Part shown: positions 16,996-25,607 of the stretch, in pieces
Numbering within the stretch: position 1 is the stretch's first letter
How the letters are laid out: each line of letters opens with the position of its first letter
NCBI GenBank assembly: GCA_035632055.1
Contig: DASQHO010000027.1
Location: 1 to 41,979 of the forward strand
From: REEB95 sp035632055
GTDB taxonomy: Bacteria > Pseudomonadota > Alphaproteobacteria > ATCC43930 > CGMCC-115725
DNA: 41,979 bases
Reading direction: 5' to 3'
Position numbers and translations under genes: made by a program
Notes under the pieces: generated by a model
Told to the model about the DNA's origin: nothing
The model's input: only the letters and a program-made list of their open reading frames with translations
The model's database searches: none

Positions 16996-18150
16996 TCAGA
17001 GCGGCAGGCGCAGCGTCGCCACCGCCTGCGCCGCGATGCCCTCGCCGCGGCCGGTAAAGCCGAGCCGTTCGGTCGTCGTTGCCTTGACGCTGACGCGCTT
17101 CGCATCGAGGCCGAGGATTTCCGCGATGCGCGCGACCATGGCCGCGCGGTGCGGACCGACCTTCGGACTTTCGCAGATCAGCGTGACATCGACATGCGCA
17201 ATGCTGCCGCCGGCTTTGACCACCAAGTCGGCTGCGTGGCGCATGAAACGATGCGACGGCGCGTCACGCCATTGCGGATCGCTCGGCGGAAAATGCACGC
17301 CGATATCGCCGGCACCGAGCGCGCCGAGTATCGCATCGGTCAGCGCATGCAGGCCGCAATCCGCGTCGCTGTGGCCGACGAGGCCGTTGGTATGCGGCAC
17401 CTTGATGCCGCACAGCCACACATGATCGCCGGGTCCGAACGCGTGGACATCGAAACCTTGGCCCGTGCGCACGTCGCCAAGACGCGCCGCGGCCCAGCGC
17501 TCGGCGCGCGCCAGATCTTCAGGCGTTGTCACCTTGATGTTGCCTTCGCTGCCGGCTACCAGCCGCACCGCGAGGCCGGCGCGCTCGGCCACCGCCGCAT
17601 CGTCGGGCAAATCCATACCCGTGGCGGCGCGATGCGCCGCGAGGATCTCGCGATAACGGAATCCCTGCGGCGTCTGCGCGCGCCAGAGCTGTGCGCGATC
17701 GACGGTTTCGAGCACGCGGCCATCGTCGGCGCGCTTGATGGTGTCGGCGAGCTTGAGGGCTGGCACCGCGGCGGGCGCATCGGTCAGCGCCCCGAGGACG
17801 CGATCGATCGTACCGCCGTCGACAAACGGTCGTGCGCCGTCGTGGATCAGCACGCGCTCGGGCGAAAATTCGGCGAGGCTTTCGAGCCCAAGCCGCACGG
17901 AATCCTGCCGCGCTGCGCCGCCGGCAACCGGCGGCAGCAGATCGAGCCCGGCGCTGGCACGAGCATAATGCTCGGTGTCGGCGGGATTGTAGACCACGCG
18001 TACGCGATCGATACCGGGATGAGCCGCAAGCGTCGTCAGCGAATGACGCAGCAACGGTTGTCCGGCGACGGACAGATATTGCTTGGGAAGTTCGGCGCCG
18101 AGCCGCGTTCCGCGACCGGCCGCGACCACCAGCGCGATGCAGGACGGCAT
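16996..18150 (-). CDS. ispDF: Bifunctional IspD/IspF (MEP isoprenoid pathway)
   Basis: A 384-residue fusion. Residues 1-225 are IspD (MEP cytidylyltransferase): nucleotide loop VVAAGRGTRLGAELPKQYL, then VLIHDGARPFV and a QTPQGF motif. Residues about 228-384 are IspF (MEcPP synthase): metal ligands in GQGFDVHAF, VGHSDADCGLHALTDAI and GDIGVHFPPSDPQW. The two activities catalyse steps 3 and 5 of the MEP pathway. The fused form is common in alphaproteobacteria. It sits between an MFS gene (12 nt upstream) and pgpA. Confidence 0.97.
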   Translation of the reverse strand: MPSCIALVVAAGRGTRLGAELPKQYLSVAGQPLLRHSLTTLAAHPGIDRVRVVYNPADTEHYARASAGLDLLPPVAGGAARQDSVRLGLESLAEFSPERVLIHDGARPFVDGGTIDRVLGALTDAPAAVPALKLADTIKRADDGRVLETVDRAQLWRAQTPQGFRYREILAAHRAATGMDLPDDAAVAERAGLAVRLVAGSEGNIKVTTPEDLARAERWAAARLGDVRTGQGFDVHAFGPGDHVWLCGIKVPHTNGLVGHSDADCGLHALTDAILGALGAGDIGVHFPPSDPQWRDAPSHRFMRHAADLVVKAGGSIAHVDVTLICESPKVGPHRAAMVARIAEILGLDAKRVSVKATTTERLGFTGRGEGIAAQAVATLRLPL

Positions 18151-18162
18151 GGCGGCGGGACC

Positions 18163-19380
18163 CTAGACTACGGCCGCGTCCTTGCCAAGATCGGCAGACC
18201 GGCCCGGCGGACCGGCGATGAACGTGAGCAGGGCAGTGCAGCCGGCAACGGCCGACGCCGCGCCGTAGAGGAATACAGCTTCGTGGCCGACCCGGTCCCA
18301 CAACAAGCCGGCGACGACGCTGGCGAACAAGCCGAGCAACCCGACCGTTGTGTTGTACCAGCCGACAGCGCTGGCGCGGAGGCCCGGCGGCGCGAAGTCG
18401 CTGGCAAATGCTTTGCCGACAGCGCGGAACATGCCCTGAAACAGTCCGTAACCGGCGAAGGCGAGGGCGATCACCGCGACGTTGCGGCTCATAGCGAAAC
18501 CGAGATAGGTCACGAGGAAGATGAGATACGCCGCCAGCAGCAGATTTTTCCGCCCCCAGCGGTCCGACATAAAGCCGGCCGGATACGAGATCAGCGCCGC
18601 CGCCAGATTGAATAAGGCATAGATGAGAATGGTCAGCGGCAGCGAGGCGCCGATATCGCGTGTCTGCAAGATGAGGAAGGAATTGCTCGAATTGCCAACG
18701 CCGAAAATCATCGTGACCAGCAGGTATTTCCAATAAGACGCGGGCAGGCGGCGTGGGTTGATGTCGATCTTCGCCTCTGCCGCTACAGTCGCAGATTGCT
18801 CCCGCACCAGCGCGACCATGGCAAAGGCGAGCAGACCAGGAATCACCGCCAGAAAGAAAATCGTGCGGATATCGGCTTGCAGCCAGAAAAGCAGAGCGAT
18901 TGTCAGCAACGGCCCGATGAATGCGCCGGCATTATCGCCGAAGCCTTCAAGTCCGAAGGCGCGGCCGCGGTGGTGTTCGTCGACTGATTCGGCGACCAAC
19001 GCATCGCGCGGCGCGGAGCGCGTGCCGGTGCCGATGCGGTCGAGCAGGCGCGCGCCGAGCACGCCTTCCCACGCAGTGGCCAAGCCGAACAGCGGTTTGG
19101 CAAGTGCCGCGGCGATGAATCCAACCATCGCGATCGCTTTGTGCTTGCGCAGTCGATCGGAGAGGGAACCGGAGATTCCCTGAACGATGTTTTGAGTCGC
19201 CTGCGCCATGCCTTCGATCAAGCCGACGATGCTGCCACTGGCCTGAAGCGTCTGGGTCAGGAAGATCGGCAGGATCGGGTAAAGCATCTCGGTCGAGACG
19301 TCGGCGAAAAAACTCCCGATGGCGAGCAGGAATGTATTGCGCGTGAGTCCGGCGAAATAATTCGGGCGGGACCTGGACAT
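18163..19380 (-). CDS. MFS transporter
   Basis: A 405-residue major facilitator protein with 12 predicted helices. It starts MSRSRPNYFAGLTRNTFLLA and has FFADVSTEMLYPILPIFL in helix 1, GISGSLSDRLRKHKAIAM as the loop 2-3 motif, and LLDRIGTGTRSAPRDALVAE as the loop 4-5 motif; this pattern is common in uncharacterised MFS proteins. The substrate is unknown. It is first in an operon with ispDF, pgpA and pncC, and divergent from dusB across 258 bp. Confidence 0.87.
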   Translation of the reverse strand: MSRSRPNYFAGLTRNTFLLAIGSFFADVSTEMLYPILPIFLTQTLQASGSIVGLIEGMAQATQNIVQGISGSLSDRLRKHKAIAMVGFIAAALAKPLFGLATAWEGVLGARLLDRIGTGTRSAPRDALVAESVDEHHRGRAFGLEGFGDNAGAFIGPLLTIALLFWLQADIRTIFFLAVIPGLLAFAMVALVREQSATVAAEAKIDINPRRLPASYWKYLLVTMIFGVGNSSNSFLILQTRDIGASLPLTILIYALFNLAAALISYPAGFMSDRWGRKNLLLAAYLIFLVTYLGFAMSRNVAVIALAFAGYGLFQGMFRAVGKAFASDFAPPGLRASAVGWYNTTVGLLGLFASVVAGLLWDRVGHEAVFLYGAASAVAGCTALLTFIAGPPGRSADLGKDAAVV

Positions 19381-19597
19381 AGCGGGCGCGGCTTTCCGGC
19401 AGCTGTCGTGGTTGGTTAGAAACGGATGCGCGGGGCGGTAGGACTAATAGGAGAGCGATCGTAAACCTTGCCCTGATTAAGGCGTTCGGCGGCTTGGAAC
19501 AAAGGCCGAAACCTTTCGGACAGGACGGTTAAGCGCAGAGCGGGCTTGCAACGGGCGCGACGCGATTCTTATTGCAATGCACAAAGGCCTCGTTATT

Positions 19598-19635
19598 CTA
19601 TGCTTAATTCTTATGCATAAGGCTTGTTTGCATAG
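19598..19635. promoter_or_regulatory. Nested palindromes immediately upstream of dusB
   Basis: A perfect 12-bp palindrome CTTATGCATAAG (19610-19621) lies between inverted CTATGC (19598-19603) and GCATAG (19630-19635). The cluster ends 3 nt before the dusB ATG. It is AT-rich and sits at the head of the dusB-ntrBC genes, so it may be an operator or overlap the promoter; TATGCT and TATTCT sequences inside could serve as -10 elements. The rest of the 258-bp divergent gap shows no feature I can support. Confidence 0.45.
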
Positions 19636-19638
19636 AAA

Positions 19639-20640
19639 ATGAGCAGGCAACTGGAACCTATTGAGATCGGCCCGGTCCGCGTCGCGGAACCGGTGTTTTT
19701 GGCACCGATGTCGGGCGTCAGCGACCTGCCGTTCCGCCGCTTGGTCAAAGGCTTTGGCGCCGGCCTCGTGGTTTCGGAAATGATCGCCAGCGAGGCCATG
19801 ATCCGCGAAACACGCCGCTCGCTGGTCATGGCACGAAGCGAGTCCGACGAGCAGCCGATGGCGGTGCAACTCGCCGGCTGCGAGCCGCAAGTCATGGCCG
19901 AAGCGGCGAAGCTCAACGCCGATCGCGGCGCGCAGATCATCGACATCAACTTCGGCTGTCCCGTGAAGAAGGTGGTCAATGGCCATGCCGGCTCGGCGCT
20001 GATGCGCGACGAGGTGCATGCCGCGCGCATTCTCGAAGCGACGGTGAAGGCGGTGGACTTGCCGGTGACCCTCAAGATGCGCACCGGCTGGGATGATTGC
20101 AGCCGCAACGCGCCGACACTTGCACGCATCGCTGAAGAGTCGGGTATCCGCATGATTACCGTGCACGGCCGCACGCGCTGTCAGTTCTACGACGGCAAGG
20201 CGGACTGGAACTTCATTCGTGCGGTAAAGGAAGCGGTGCGCATTCCTGTGATCGCCAACGGCGACATCGCGACGCTCGACGATGCGCGCACGGCGGTCGA
20301 ATTATCGCACGCCGACGGTGTGATGATCGGCCGTGGCGCTTACGGCCGCCCGTGGTTCGTGCGCCAGGTCATTCATTTTCTCACGACCGGCGAGCGACTG
20401 CCGGATCCGCCGGTCGCCGAACAGCGCGACGTGTTGTTACGCCATTACGATGACATGCTGACGCACTACGGCGCCGATACCGGCACGCGGATGGCGCGCA
20501 AGCATATCGGCTGGTACTCGAAAGGATTGCCGGGTTCGGCCGAGTTCCGTGCCGTGGTCAACCGGATCGCCGATCCCGCCAAGGTCAAGGCGATGATCGC
20601 CGAATTCTTCGCGCCGCTGATAGCGCGGCTGGCGGCCTAG
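19639..20640 (+). CDS. dusB: tRNA-dihydrouridine synthase B
   Basis: A 333-residue FMN-dependent TIM-barrel enzyme that reduces uridine to dihydrouridine in the tRNA D-loop. Motifs are FLAPMSGVSDLPFRRLV (FMN site), IIDINFGCPVKKVVNGHAGS (catalytic cysteine in GCP), LKMRTGWDD, ITVHGRTRCQFYDGKADW and GDGVMIGRGAYGRPW-like SHADGVMIGRGAYGRPW. It is the first gene of the nitrogen-regulation block, as in most alphaproteobacteria and enterics. No clear Shine-Dalgarno precedes the ATG; a palindrome occupies that space. Confidence 0.97.
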   Translation: MSRQLEPIEIGPVRVAEPVFLAPMSGVSDLPFRRLVKGFGAGLVVSEMIASEAMIRETRRSLVMARSESDEQPMAVQLAGCEPQVMAEAAKLNADRGAQIIDINFGCPVKKVVNGHAGSALMRDEVHAARILEATVKAVDLPVTLKMRTGWDDCSRNAPTLARIAEESGIRMITVHGRTRCQFYDGKADWNFIRAVKEAVRIPVIANGDIATLDDARTAVELSHADGVMIGRGAYGRPWFVRQVIHFLTTGERLPDPPVAEQRDVLLRHYDDMLTHYGADTGTRMARKHIGWYSKGLPGSAEFRAVVNRIADPAKVKAMIAEFFAPLIARLAA

Positions 20641-21762
20641 ATGGCGCTGCGCAGCCTCGCCCGCAAACTCGGCGCTGCGCCGCCCGATCCGACACAAGTG
20701 CTCGCGGCGCTGCAAGAGCCGCTGGTGGTCGTCGACGCCGACGATTGCATCTGTTTTGTCAATGCGGCGGCGGAGCAGCTCTTCGATACTGGTGCGACGA
20801 CGCTGATCGGCGCCAACCTTGGCACCATGCTCCCCCAGGACGGGCCGCTGTTCGCTCTGATCGCGAGCGTGCGCGAAACCGGCCACAGCGTATCGGAATA
20901 CGGTGTCACGCTCGAAACACCCCGATTGCCGACGCGCTTCGTTGACATCCAGGCGGCGCCGTTGTCCGAGGCGCGCGATCGCGTGTTGCTCACGTTTCAG
21001 GAGCGCTCGATCGCCAACAAGATCGATCGCCAGCTCACACATCGCAATGCCGCGCGCTCAGTGACGGCGATGGCGTCGATGCTCGCACATGAGGTGAAGA
21101 ATCCGCTGTCCGGCATCCGCGGCGCAGCGCAGCTGCTCGAACAGAACGTCAATGCCGCCGACCGCGAGCTGACACGATTGATCTGCGAAGAGACTGACCG
21201 CATCTGCGCCCTGGTCGACCGCATGGACGTGTTCTCCGACAGCCGGCCGCTCGAACGCACTGCCGTGAACATTCACGAGGTGTTGGGTCGTGTGCGCAAG
21301 GCGGCGCAATCGGGCTTTGCGCGGCATGTGCAGATCAACGAAATCTACGATCCGTCGCTGCCGTTCGTGCATGGCAACCGCGATCTGCTGATCCAGGTGT
21401 TCATGAATCTGGTGAAGAACGCGGCCGAAGCTGTGCCGGAGCAGGGCGGCGAGATCGAGCTACGGACGGCCTATCAACATGGTGTGCGCTTGGCGGTGGC
21501 CGGGTCCGACAGCCGCGTCCATCTGCCCTTGGTGGTGTCGGTCACGGACAATGGCGACGGCATTCCCGAAGATCTGCGGTCGCACCTATTCGATCCGTTC
21601 GTCTCGACCAAGCGCAACGGCAACGGCCTCGGTCTCGCGCTCGTCGCCAAGGTCGTCGGCGATCACGGCGGTGTCATCGAGTTCGATAGCGAGCCGCGCC
21701 GGACCGTGTTCCGCGTCCATTTACCCGTGTCACGCGACGTACCGAACGGAGCTGCGCCGTGA
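20641..21762 (+). CDS. ntrB: Nitrogen regulation sensor kinase NtrB
   Basis: A 373-residue cytoplasmic histidine kinase/phosphatase partner of NtrC, regulated in known systems by PII. The N-terminal PAS domain covers about 20-130. The phosphoacceptor is H150 in MLAHEVKNPLSGIRGAAQLL. The ATPase domain has N-box MNLVKNAAEAV, G1 VTDNGDGIPEDL and G2 NGNGLGLALV. Absence of membrane segments fits NtrB rather than NtrY. The start codon directly follows the dusB stop and the stop overlaps ntrC, so the three genes are one operon. Confidence 0.97.
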   Translation: MALRSLARKLGAAPPDPTQVLAALQEPLVVVDADDCICFVNAAAEQLFDTGATTLIGANLGTMLPQDGPLFALIASVRETGHSVSEYGVTLETPRLPTRFVDIQAAPLSEARDRVLLTFQERSIANKIDRQLTHRNAARSVTAMASMLAHEVKNPLSGIRGAAQLLEQNVNAADRELTRLICEETDRICALVDRMDVFSDSRPLERTAVNIHEVLGRVRKAAQSGFARHVQINEIYDPSLPFVHGNRDLLIQVFMNLVKNAAEAVPEQGGEIELRTAYQHGVRLAVAGSDSRVHLPLVVSVTDNGDGIPEDLRSHLFDPFVSTKRNGNGLGLALVAKVVGDHGGVIEFDSEPRRTVFRVHLPVSRDVPNGAAP

Positions 21763-23216
21763 GCAATCCGTCGACCATTCTCGTCGCTGACGACGACCGC
21801 GCGATCCGCACCGTGTTGAGCCAGGCGCTGGGACGGCTCGGCCACGTCGTGCGCACCACCAGCAACGCAGCGACGCTGTGGCGGTGGATCTCCGATGGCG
21901 AGGGCGATCTCGTCATCACCGACGTCGTCATGCCGGACGACAACGGGCTCGACATGGTGCCGCGCATCAAGAAGCTGCGGCCCGAGCTGCGCATCATCGT
22001 GATGAGCGCGCAGAACACACTGCTGACGGCGGTAAAAGCGACCGAGCGCGGCGCGTTCGAATATCTGCCGAAACCGTTCGATCTGCGCGAACTTGTGGCG
22101 CTGGTCGAGCGCGCGTTGACGACGCCGCATAGTAACGGGGCGCCGGCGGCGCCGATCAACGGCGAAGAGGACGAACAGCTACCGGTTATCGGCCGGTCAC
22201 CGGCGATGCAGGAAATCTACCGCGTGCTCGCGCGGCTGATGGGCACCGACCTGACGGTGATGATCACCGGCGAGAGCGGCACCGGCAAAGAACTGGTGGC
22301 GCGCGCGTTGCACGATTACGGCAAGCGACGCAACGGCCCGTTCGTCGCGATCAATATGGCGGCAATTCCGCGCGAACTGATCGAGAGCGAGCTGTTCGGT
22401 CACGAGAAAGGGTCGTTCACCGGTGCTACAACGCGCGGCGTCGGCCGTTTCGAGCAGGCGCAGGGCGGCACGCTATTTCTCGACGAGATTGGCGACATGC
22501 CCTTGGAGGCGCAGACCCGGCTGCTGCGCGTGCTGCAGCAGGGCGAATACACCGCCGTCGGTGGCCGCACGCCGAGCCGCGCCGATGTGCGGATTATCGC
22601 GGCGACCCATCGCGATCTGCGTCAGGCAATCCGGCAGGGCCTGTTTCGCGAAGATTTGTTTTACCGCCTCAATGTCGTGCCGCTGCGGCTGCCGCCGTTG
22701 CGCGAGCGCACCGAGGACATTCCGGCGCTGGTGCGGCATTTCTTCCAGATCGCGCACAATGAAGGGCTGCCGCTCAAGACTCTCGATCAACCGGCTATGG
22801 AACGGCTGAAATCCTATCGCTGGCCGGGCAATGTGCGCGAGCTTGAGAACTTGATTCGGCGCGTTGTGGCGCTCTATTCGCAGGAAGTGATTGGTCTCGA
22901 CGCCATTGAAGCCGAACTCGCGGAAGCCGCGCCGCCACCGATAAATGCCACCCCCGAAGTAGCCGCGAATGAAGGCCTCAGCGTCGCCGCCGAACGGCAT
23001 CTGCGCGACTATTTCAACGCACATAAGGGCAATTTGCCGCCAGCCGGCCTTTACGATCGCGTGCTGCGCGAGATCGAACGGCCGCTGATCCAGCTGACGC
23101 TCGGAGCGACCCGAGGCAATCAGTTGCGTGCCGCGGAGCTGCTTGGGCTCAACCGCAATACGCTGCGGAAGAAGATCCGCGAGCTCGAAATCGACGTCGG
23201 ACGCGGCGCAAAGTAG
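21759..23216 (+). CDS. ntrC: Nitrogen regulator NtrC (sigma-54 activator)
   Basis: A 485-residue response regulator: REC domain (phosphoacceptor D55 in VITDVVMPDDNG), AAA+ domain (Walker A GESGTGKE near 171-178; Walker B GTLFLDEIGD) and a C-terminal Fis-type HTH (LRAAELLGLNRNTLRKKIRE). The sigma-54 contact loop near 217 reads GSFTGA rather than the canonical GAFTGA. It starts with GTG in a GTGA overlap with ntrB. A 162-nt gap before ntrY contains two short inverted repeats (GTTGC-N6-GCAAC and TGGCC-N5-GGCCA), suggesting separate control of ntrYX. Confidence 0.97.
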   Translation: MSNPSTILVADDDRAIRTVLSQALGRLGHVVRTTSNAATLWRWISDGEGDLVITDVVMPDDNGLDMVPRIKKLRPELRIIVMSAQNTLLTAVKATERGAFEYLPKPFDLRELVALVERALTTPHSNGAPAAPINGEEDEQLPVIGRSPAMQEIYRVLARLMGTDLTVMITGESGTGKELVARALHDYGKRRNGPFVAINMAAIPRELIESELFGHEKGSFTGATTRGVGRFEQAQGGTLFLDEIGDMPLEAQTRLLRVLQQGEYTAVGGRTPSRADVRIIAATHRDLRQAIRQGLFREDLFYRLNVVPLRLPPLRERTEDIPALVRHFFQIAHNEGLPLKTLDQPAMERLKSYRWPGNVRELENLIRRVVALYSQEVIGLDAIEAELAEAAPPPINATPEVAANEGLSVAAERHLRDYFNAHKGNLPPAGLYDRVLREIERPLIQLTLGATRGNQLRAAELLGLNRNTLRKKIRELEIDVGRGAK

Positions 23217-23378
23217 CGCCGCATCACCGGAGTGTGGCGGAAATGGCTGCGCGCGCGACGACCACTCACAAAATAATGGCGGATTATTAAGGGCTTGGGG
23301 TAGGGTGTTGCCTCGAAGCAACGCCGTGGCCGGGATGCAACGCTGGCCAGCGCGGCCAAATTCGAGCCAACGGGGCGG

Positions 23379-25607
23379 ATGAGCGTTTCTCGCGAAGTGG
23401 TGTTATGGGCGCGCCGGGTGCGTCTGCCGCGTAAGCTGGCGTTTGCGCTCGCCATTGCCGCCGTACTGTCCGCGGTCGCTACCTTCGCCGCGATGCGCGG
23501 CATCCCGCCGTTCGACGCGCAGCCGCATCTCGATCAACTCATCCTCATCGTCAATCTCGTGCTGGTACTGCCGCTGGTTGCGGTGGTGGTTTGGCGATTG
23601 GTGCAAGTCTGGGCCGAGCGGCGCCGCGGTCTCGCCGGCTCGCGTCTGCATATCCGCCTGGTGGTGCTGTTCAGCCTCGTTGCGGTAATTCCGACCATCA
23701 TTGTCGCGGTCTTCTCTTATCTGCTGTTCAGCTTTGGCGTGCAGGCCTGGTTCAGCGAGCGTGTTCGTACTGCGCTGCAGGAATCGCTGGTCGTTGCCGA
23801 GGCCTACCTGCACGAGCACCAGCAGGCGATCCGCGCCGACGTCGTTAGCATGGCGAATGATCTCAATCGCGAAGCGGCGTTTCTGAGCATCAATCCCGAC
23901 CGCCTCAATCAAGTGGTCAATGCACAGGCGGCGTTGCGCTCGCTCAACGAAGCAGTGGTGTTTGATGGCGGGGGGCACGTACTGGCGCGGACTGCACTGA
24001 GTTTTTCGCTCGAGCTTCAGCCGATTCCGGTGTGGGCTGTGCGCCAGGCCCAAGCCGGCGATGTTGCCGTGCTCACCAGCGACAATGACGACCGCGTTCG
24101 CGCTCTCATCCGACTCAATCGGTTCGGCGACGTCTATCTATACGTCGGCCGCTACATCGATCCGACGGTGTTGGCGCACATGACGCAAACTCAGAGCGCC
24201 GTCGCACAGTACGAAAAGCTGGAAGGTGAGCGCTCGGAATATCAGATCGCATTCACCATGGTGTTCTTCGCCGTCGGCATCCTGCTGTTGACTGGCGCGG
24301 TCTGGGTTGGGCTGACCTTCGCCCAGCGTCTGGCGCGGCCGATGAGTTCGCTCATCGTCGCTGCCGAGCGCGTACGCGGCGGCGACCTGACCGCACGCCT
24401 GCCTATCGGCATGGGCGACGAGGAGTTCGGCTCGCTGTTCCGCGCCTTCAACCGCATGACGCATCAGCTCGAAAGCCAGCAAAGTGAGCTGATCGAAGCC
24501 AACCGGCAGCTCGATCAACGGCGGCGTTTCACCGAAGCCGTATTGTCGGGTGTCTCGGCGGGCGTGATCGGTCTCGACCAGAATGCGCGCATTAACCTGC
24601 CGAACCGATCCGCGTCTGTGCTGCTGGGCGTCGATCTCGACCAGATGATCGGCCAGGATCTTGCGGACTCGGTGCCCGAGATGGCCGGCCTGCTCGACGA
24701 GGTCGGCCGCCGGCCCGAGCGTCTGGCGCAATCGCAGATTCAGCTGGCGCGCGACGGCCACATGGCGGCGCTGCTGGTGCGCATCGCCGCTGAGCGCATC
24801 GACGGCGAGATCAAGGGCTATGTCGTCACCTTCGACGACGTCACCAGCCTGATTGCCGCGCAGCGTAAAGCGGCGTGGTCGGACGTGGCACGCCGTATCG
24901 CGCACGAGATCAAGAATCCGCTGACGCCCATCCAGCTATCCGCCGAGCGCCTTAAGCGCAAATACGCTGCTGAGATCCACACGGACCCCGACACGTTTGC
25001 GATCTGTACCGATACGATCATCCGGCACGTTGGCGACATCGGCCGCATGGTCGACGAATTTTCGTCGTTTGCGCGAATGCCGGCGCCGGTGCTGCGTGAC
25101 GAGGATTTAACCGAGCTCGTCCGGCGTGCTGCGTTCTTGCAACGGACCGCGAGCCCGGAAATCCGCTTCGATCTGGACCTGCCGTCGTCGCCGGTACGCC
25201 TATTATGCGACAGCCGCCAGGTCAGCCAGGCCCTGATCAACATCCTGAAGAACGCGACCGAGGCGATCCAAGCGCGCAGCGCCGGCGCAGCACCCGGTCG
25301 CATCGGCATCCGCATGGCCGACGCCAATGGCGGGGTCTCCGTCGCGGTGGAGGACAACGGCATCGGCCTGCCACACCAGGAACGCGACCGGCTGACCGAG
25401 CCTTATGTCACGACGCGCGCCGGCGGTACCGGCTTGGGTCTGGCAATCGTCAAGAAGATCATGGAAGACCACGGCGGTGAGCTGCGCCTCGAGGATTGCG
25501 ACGGCGGCGGCGCGCGCGTGACCTTGTTGTTCATACGCGGCGATGCACGCGTCGCCGAAGCAGACGAGACCGAACGCGTCAAGCGGGAGGGTACCCATGG
25601 CGCATGA
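23379..25607 (+). CDS. ntrY: Membrane sensor kinase NtrY
   Basis: A 742-residue integral-membrane histidine kinase. Four N-terminal hydrophobic helices flank a periplasmic loop of about 170 residues. A HAMP domain follows (RLARPMSSLIVAAERVRGGD), then a PAS domain, then the phosphoacceptor H509 in ARRIAHEIKNPLTPIQLSAE. The ATPase domain has ALINILKNATEAI, VEDNGIGLPHQER and GGTGLGLAIVKKI. NtrY pairs with NtrX and acts in nitrogen and redox/microaerobic responses in alphaproteobacteria. Its 3' end overlaps ntrX by 11 nt. Confidence 0.97.
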   Translation: MSVSREVVLWARRVRLPRKLAFALAIAAVLSAVATFAAMRGIPPFDAQPHLDQLILIVNLVLVLPLVAVVVWRLVQVWAERRRGLAGSRLHIRLVVLFSLVAVIPTIIVAVFSYLLFSFGVQAWFSERVRTALQESLVVAEAYLHEHQQAIRADVVSMANDLNREAAFLSINPDRLNQVVNAQAALRSLNEAVVFDGGGHVLARTALSFSLELQPIPVWAVRQAQAGDVAVLTSDNDDRVRALIRLNRFGDVYLYVGRYIDPTVLAHMTQTQSAVAQYEKLEGERSEYQIAFTMVFFAVGILLLTGAVWVGLTFAQRLARPMSSLIVAAERVRGGDLTARLPIGMGDEEFGSLFRAFNRMTHQLESQQSELIEANRQLDQRRRFTEAVLSGVSAGVIGLDQNARINLPNRSASVLLGVDLDQMIGQDLADSVPEMAGLLDEVGRRPERLAQSQIQLARDGHMAALLVRIAAERIDGEIKGYVVTFDDVTSLIAAQRKAAWSDVARRIAHEIKNPLTPIQLSAERLKRKYAAEIHTDPDTFAICTDTIIRHVGDIGRMVDEFSSFARMPAPVLRDEDLTELVRRAAFLQRTASPEIRFDLDLPSSPVRLLCDSRQVSQALINILKNATEAIQARSAGAAPGRIGIRMADANGGVSVAVEDNGIGLPHQERDRLTEPYVTTRAGGTGLGLAIVKKIMEDHGGELRLEDCDGGGARVTLLFIRGDARVAEADETERVKREGTHGA

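Noticed and set aside
16801..18615. A 604-codon plus-strand open frame opposite ispDF
   Set aside because: It is a GC-rich antisense shadow: no domain, Arg/Ala/His-rich composition, and it runs across three well-supported genes on the other strand.
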